Below, piece by piece: positions 61,511 through 64,000 of a stretch of 64,000 bases of DNA. Each line of letters begins with the position of its first letter. Position 1 is the stretch's first letter. The stretch is taken from positions 992,001 through 1,056,000 of the forward strand of contig NC_051142.1 in NCBI RefSeq assembly GCF_014839805.1, written 5' to 3'. The notes under the pieces are model-generated. The model did not search any database, had not been told where the DNA came from, and saw nothing but the letters and a program-made list of their open reading frames with translations. The DNA comes from Manduca sexta. Taxonomy: Eukaryota > Arthropoda > Insecta > Lepidoptera > Sphingidae. Both the position numbers and the translations under genes were made by a program.

Positions 61511-64000
61511 GGAACATACCTGCCTCTACTGAGTGGCTTGGCACAGATAGAAAGATAACTGTTTTAAATCAAATAATTAGCTAAACATATCAATAACTGA
61601 GAAACGAAAAAAAAACTTGTAATTAAAACTAAATAATTATTTTGTAAAAAGAGCAAAATTTTACACACACCTATACTTTGAAGCAAAAAGGCGGGAAATA
61701 TTGACAGTGGCGTATCGCCGCCATTCGTGTGCCGGCTAATGGAGCCCGGTCCTATGCAAATATTATTTTAACGTGTTTATTAACACACCAGCTTCACCGT
61801 ATAGCGCCAATTCGATTAATCAGTCAAAAAGACGTTATAAAATTTTTGAATGTTTTTTTAAGGTTTTTGGCATTGAATTTGAAAGTGATCCTATAATTTT
61901 ATTCGATTTTTTTGTGCTGCCGAAAATAGCCACCGTTGCCTGAAAACACTAAAAAATCAAAAGACTAAAATCAATTATTAAAAATACAATGTAAGTTTAG
62001 GTTATGTTCTCATATTTTCATCTTGATAGAGTTCCGAATGGATTCTTTTTCCGTATAAGCCTCGCAAGTGAGCGTATCCGCGTACAAACCCCTTATAGAA
62101 CCTTAGAAAGCTTACAGGGTTCACTGATTATTTAGGGTGTTGAGAAAAAGTAGCAGTACATTTCAGGTCAATTTATTTATTAAATTAGGTAATTTTTTTG
62201 TGAATACTCACATGACTTAAAGCTAACAAAGATATATGATATAGACGAAATATTCCAAAACCGTTTTGTCCAAAATCTACGCATCAAGGACGCTGGAGGC
62301 TATTAAGAAGGCATTAAAACAAGCTGAATCACTCGCTATACCGCCCTATTGTCTCACTTTGTAACCTTTTAAACTCCAATAACTCCGGACCGTAACCGAC
62401 CACTTGAAAAGGCTGCGTCCGTGGAAAATTCAAACCCTCCGAGGCATCCGAAACTAAAAATAGCGCATTGAAAATATGTTGTTACCAAGAGCCCTAAACT
62501 CTGCATAGTGTCGTACGGGAATTTTGGACCTTAATGAAGATGAAAAAAGCTACATAAACGATAGAAATGAGCGTAATAATAAATTATACTGCTTATTGGA
62601 ATCACGCGTTGGGCGCCATTTAACCTGCTAGGTCGCAGCATCGCATCCGTAGTTCTGGTATCATAATCATGTGTGGTATTAATTACCAATATTTTAGTTT
62701 GCCAGCCTTAATTTAAATTATAATTATTGCCAAACATATCCACATCGGTACTTTGAATTTCAAACGCAAATCCAAACAGTCTGTCTATTGGACAATTTTT
62801 TTTTTCTTATTGAAAACCATGACATAGATATAATTACAAACGATCGCCGTCGCGCTGGCCAGCCATTCGGAAGATCTGATCTTAACGCTGAAATGCTTTC
62901 TTTCATTTACTTTTACGCTTCGACAGTTTCTCGCAATCGCTATTGATACAGTTATATTACTATTTATTTGAATACTGATTAGTTATTGATTTTTGGGAAT
63001 AAAAGGCGCTTTTTATGAAACAACGCGCATTTTTAGATAGGTACGCGAATTTTATTATGAGCAAAGATTAAATACGCCATACGCAATGATGGCTAGTATG
63101 TTTCATGATGAATAATTTCTTGCATTTCCATAAATCTCAACGTACATTTTGGCGACCTGATTAAAAATTTTATGGATGTTGAAAATCTTTATTGAACATT
63201 TGCGGCGGCTGGTTCTGTGACGGTTGGTATTTCATTTCTGCGAATAATTTATTCAGGAAAGTATGATCAACACATGCATGTTATATAGGTATATTAATGA
63301 TTTCATTTTGTTATATCTGACAAGGGACGCCTGGAAAGTTGTTTATACGCGAATAAAATCAATATGTACTTAAGTAAGGTACTCGCATGTAATACGAAAT
63401 TCTTTAAAACTTTGTTTAAAGTACCTTGTACCTTGCAGATCTTATTAGCTATTGCAGTAATCAGACACAAGCTACGAATTGCAAAACTTATCTAACTTAA
63501 TCAAAATTGGACTTACTATTTCTAATCATTATCAAAAAGAAATCCTATTTCAAATACGAACCAACTTTATAGAAGAGTAGCATTTGCTTGCGGATCCGAA
63601 AACAAATACTGATTCCATGCATCTCCTCCTGAAGTAGACAATAATTTGCAACCAATACCATTAGATAGACAATTTAATAAGAAAAATATTAGTCGACTAA
63701 AATTTTCAATAAGACTTAAATTTTATTTTTAAAGCATTTACTCGTAAATCTTTGCACGTTCCCACCCATAAAATATGTGCACCGTAAATATATAGAACGA
63801 ATTCTCAAGATCATTCGCTAAAGGAAGGGTCTTAAGTAAATCTGTAGCACGTGAGTCGTTTAATATCTCAGTACTACAAGCAATTTGCTTATCTACCTAC
63901 GAGTATTTATTATGACAGTCATTGAGCATGATTACGTTAAGTGGGCATTCCCTACAATTCAATTCGTATATTTGACTTTTCAGTTCAACGATTCCTTTAT
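61511..64000. other. Intergenic, nothing recognised
   Basis: No gene or clear repeat to the end of the window. 61700-61760 and 62840-62880 are locally GC-richer without a reading frame. Confidence 0.35.

Noticed and set aside
1..64000. CRISPR array, bacterial operon or viral genome
   Set aside because: No regularly spaced repeats or prokaryotic gene layout. Introns, SINEs and base composition show an insect chromosome.

Overview
The window is AT-rich eukaryotic DNA, with short exons split by GT-AG introns and many degenerate interspersed repeats. The repeats point to a moth or butterfly. They include a tRNA-headed SINE with an ATT-rich tail present in about eight copies, short Helitron-like elements inserted exactly between A and T, and the common lepidopteran tail around 4620-4670. 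The species cannot be named from this.

There is one convincing protein-coding gene, on the + strand, from the ATG at 7233 to a TGA at 29775-29777. Ten coding exons join in frame to give a 515-residue arrestin. They are 7233-7264, 8347-8514, 10260-10380, 10961-11108, 16661-16814, 24956-25017, 25481-25547, 27277-27385, 28898-29039 and 29233-29777. Exons 2-5 carry the N-domain (RVFKKSSPN, YGRED, phosphate-sensor Arg 171). Exons 6-7 carry an unusually long interdomain insert, and exons 8-10 carry the C-domain. The last exon ends in a long acidic tail with a clathrin-box-like LVNIE. The gate-loop and polar-core positions differ from textbook beta-arrestins. After the TGA the same frame stays open for 55 more codons with coding-like composition, which may mean readthrough, a recent nonsense change or an assembly error. 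A poly(A) signal lies at 30485-30490.

Region by region: 1-7200 holds a SINE fragment, a hAT-like MITE (1821-2067) and a roughly 4.75-kb element with long inverted repeats (about 2083-6832), but no gene. 7200-30500 is the arrestin gene. Its introns contain SINEs, a 363-bp near-perfect palindrome flanked by TTAA, a TTAA-flanked element that ends 18 bp before exon 5, a LINE fragment, a SINE nested inside a MITE with a 10-bp target duplication, and a tandem duplication. 30500-64000 has no gene I can support. It holds more copies of the same repeats, a mariner-like MITE with a hairpin, Helitron-like elements, and four weak single-exon candidates (47190-47394, 52507-52675, 55653-55710 and the minus-strand ATG at 60844).
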